DNA of 7,457 bases from a bacterium 42_11 (GTDB lineage Bacteria > Synergistota > GBS-1): assembly GCA_001508835.1 (NCBI GenBank), contig LGFB01000059.1, positions 1 through 7,457 of the forward strand. Reading direction: 5' to 3'. Positions 6,628 to 7,457 of this stretch are shown here, one piece after another (within the stretch, counting starts at the first letter, position 1; the number at the start of each line of letters is the position of its first letter). The translations under genes were made by a program, and so were the position numbers. The notes beneath the pieces were generated by a model that made no database searches, was not told the origin of the DNA, and was given only the letters and a program-made list of their open reading frames with translations.

Positions 6628-7116
6628 TTGAAAAAGAGATTTTTAAGTTTCTTGTGGACACTTCTTTTTGTTGCTTTGACTTTTAATTCTTTGGCCTTTG
6701 CTGAAGATTTAAAATTACCTTCGCTTTTTGAACCGGAGAAAAGCTTTTCTTTCACAGATTTCAAGGGGAAGGTGGTTCTCCTCAATTTTTGGACTATTAG
6801 GTGTCCGTATTGTAGAATGGAGTTGCCCGTTCTGAATAAGGCCCAGGATGCCTTTTCAGAAGATGTTAGAGTTATTTCCGTTTTATTTGCGAGAGGTAAC
6901 GATATAGAGGAGGCCAAAGATTGGATACGTAGAAACAAGCTTGATAGCATACTTTTTCTGTTAGATGCCGAAGGAAAACTTTTCGAGGAATTTGGAGTTA
7001 TGGGCGTTCCGTATACCGTGTTTTTTGATAAGGAAGGTAAAAAGGTAACCCAGCTTAGTGGTGCTTTTCCAGAGAGCATCATATTTTCTCTAATCCAAAA
7101 GATTTTAGGTAAGTGA
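6628..7116 (+). CDS. TlpA/ResA-like periplasmic thioredoxin-fold protein
   Basis: A 162-residue secreted thiol oxidoreductase. A signal peptide opens with MKKR, has a hydrophobic core, and is probably cleaved after AFA at residue 25. The mature protein is then soluble in the periplasm rather than membrane-anchored. The thioredoxin fold is shown by FKGKVVLLNFW (45-55), the active site CPYC (Cys59, Cys62) and the cis-proline segment GVPYTVFFDKEGK (126-138, Pro128). These features match the AhpC/TSA-Redoxin branch to which TlpA and ResA belong. The active site differs from the usual WCxPC of that branch. The start is TTG at 6628, six bases after GGGGGTG; no other in-frame start gives a better signal peptide. 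Head-to-head pairing with ccdA suggests it is reduced by CcdA and acts on apocytochrome c or other oxidized thiols. Its 3' end overlaps the next gene by 38 bases. Confidence 0.88.
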   Translation: MKKRFLSFLWTLLFVALTFNSLAFAEDLKLPSLFEPEKSFSFTDFKGKVVLLNFWTIRCPYCRMELPVLNKAQDAFSEDVRVISVLFARGNDIEEAKDWIRRNKLDSILFLLDAEGKLFEEFGVMGVPYTVFFDKEGKKVTQLSGAFPESIIFSLIQKILGK

Positions 7117-7457
7117 TATCCTTTACATGGATAAAGTCTATGAAGGGAAGCTTAAATATTTTCCTATAATTAAGAACGGTTAATCTATCATCTTCCGAAT
7201 CCCCTATGAACACTGCATGGTTTACTTTTAGTTCGTGAACTAGTTTAAATAGTCCTCGTGGATCAGGTTTCTTATACTCTTCCGCTGTTACTATGAATCG
7301 TCTCTTTAACCTTAAATTAAGCAAAAATAGTGCATTCCGCGTTTCTGGCCACGTTCTACCAGTGTATATCCCTATTTTAAAGGTTTTCGTTGCTTTAGAA
7401 ATGTCAAACAATGGACGTTCCCTCTGCCAGTATCCTTCTTTATTCCAGACAGAAGGT
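7079..7457 (-). CDS. HAD-superfamily hydrolase/phosphatase, C-terminal part (5' end outside the window)
   Basis: The frame is open from its TGA at 7081-7079 to the right edge, giving the last 125 residues. A TTG at 7411 is in frame, but the coding signal continues beyond it (PSVWNKEGYWQRERP precedes), so I read it as internal. HAD motifs seen in the fragment are motif II IYTGR (30-34, Thr32), motif III KKPDPRG (62-68, Lys63) and motif IV FIGDSEDD (83-90, with Asp86, Asp89 and Asp90). Motif I, with the nucleophilic DxD, must lie beyond the window. The spacing and KPDP motif fit subfamily IA phosphatases. The segment before motif II recalls the TIGR01548-like group, but this is memory, not a search. 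The substrate is unknown. The end of the gene runs antisense through the last 38 bases of the thioredoxin gene. Confidence 0.82.
   Translation of the reverse strand, partial: PSVWNKEGYWQRERPLFDISKATKTFKIGIYTGRTWPETRNALFLLNLRLKRRFIVTAEEYKKPDPRGLFKLVHELKVNHAVFIGDSEDDRLTVLNYRKIFKLPFIDFIHVKDITYLKSFGLEKI

Noticed and set aside
6573..7082. Long open frame antisense to the TlpA-like gene (169 codons, minus strand)
   Set aside because: It fully mirrors a gene with clear thioredoxin motifs and a signal peptide. Its own translation is Ser/Leu/Lys-rich with no recognisable domain.
7117..7133. Small hairpin TATCC/GGATA as a terminator of the thioredoxin gene
   Set aside because: The stem is only five base pairs, no T-run follows, and the site lies within the HAD-phosphatase coding region.

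Overview
This window is a short, gene-dense stretch of chromosome from a Gram-negative (diderm) bacterium. Three observations support this: a TolC-like outer-membrane protein, a periplasmic adaptor and an RND pump sit in one operon; there are several Sec-type signal peptides; and a CcdA/TlpA-type periplasmic thiol pair is present. The DNA leans AT-rich, arginine is mostly AGA/AGG, GTG and TTG starts are common, and neighbouring genes repeatedly overlap. Together these would fit a compact thermophile-like genome such as the Thermodesulfobacteria, Aquificota or Synergistota grade. That placement is inference; no rRNA or marker gene is present to settle it.

Left edge (1-119): a divergent regulatory region. 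A gene on the minus strand appears to begin at base 7, with a ribosome binding site but only two codons visible. A plus-strand promoter with a perfect TATAAT lies at 52-57. An imperfect 14-base palindrome resembling TetR-family operators lies at 65-78, right where transcription of the efflux operon should start.

Centre (120-5930): a tripartite efflux operon in the order outer-membrane factor, membrane-fusion protein, RND permease. The first junction overlaps by 4 bases and the second has a gap of 3 bases. The three products should form one envelope-spanning, proton-driven exporter; the substrate cannot be read from sequence. A small protein with eight cysteines (YkgJ-type cluster, CxxCxxCC) follows on the same strand. 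Its reading frame starts inside the permease gene, so it is probably co-translated with the pump genes.

Right part (5927-7457): ccdA on the minus strand and a TlpA/ResA-like thioredoxin on the plus strand diverge from a 41-base gap. Their products should form a thiol-reducing pair, CcdA carrying electrons across the inner membrane and the TlpA-like protein using them in the periplasm. The window ends with the C-terminal 125 residues of a HAD-superfamily phosphatase on the minus strand, whose 3' end overlaps that of the thioredoxin gene by 38 bases.

No RNA gene, CRISPR array, insertion sequence or convincing terminator was seen. No gap between genes exceeds about 112 bases. I found no clearly new system. 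The points most worth a second look are the operator, the cysteine-cluster gene embedded at the end of the pump operon, the CPYC active site of the thioredoxin, and the tail-to-tail overlaps.
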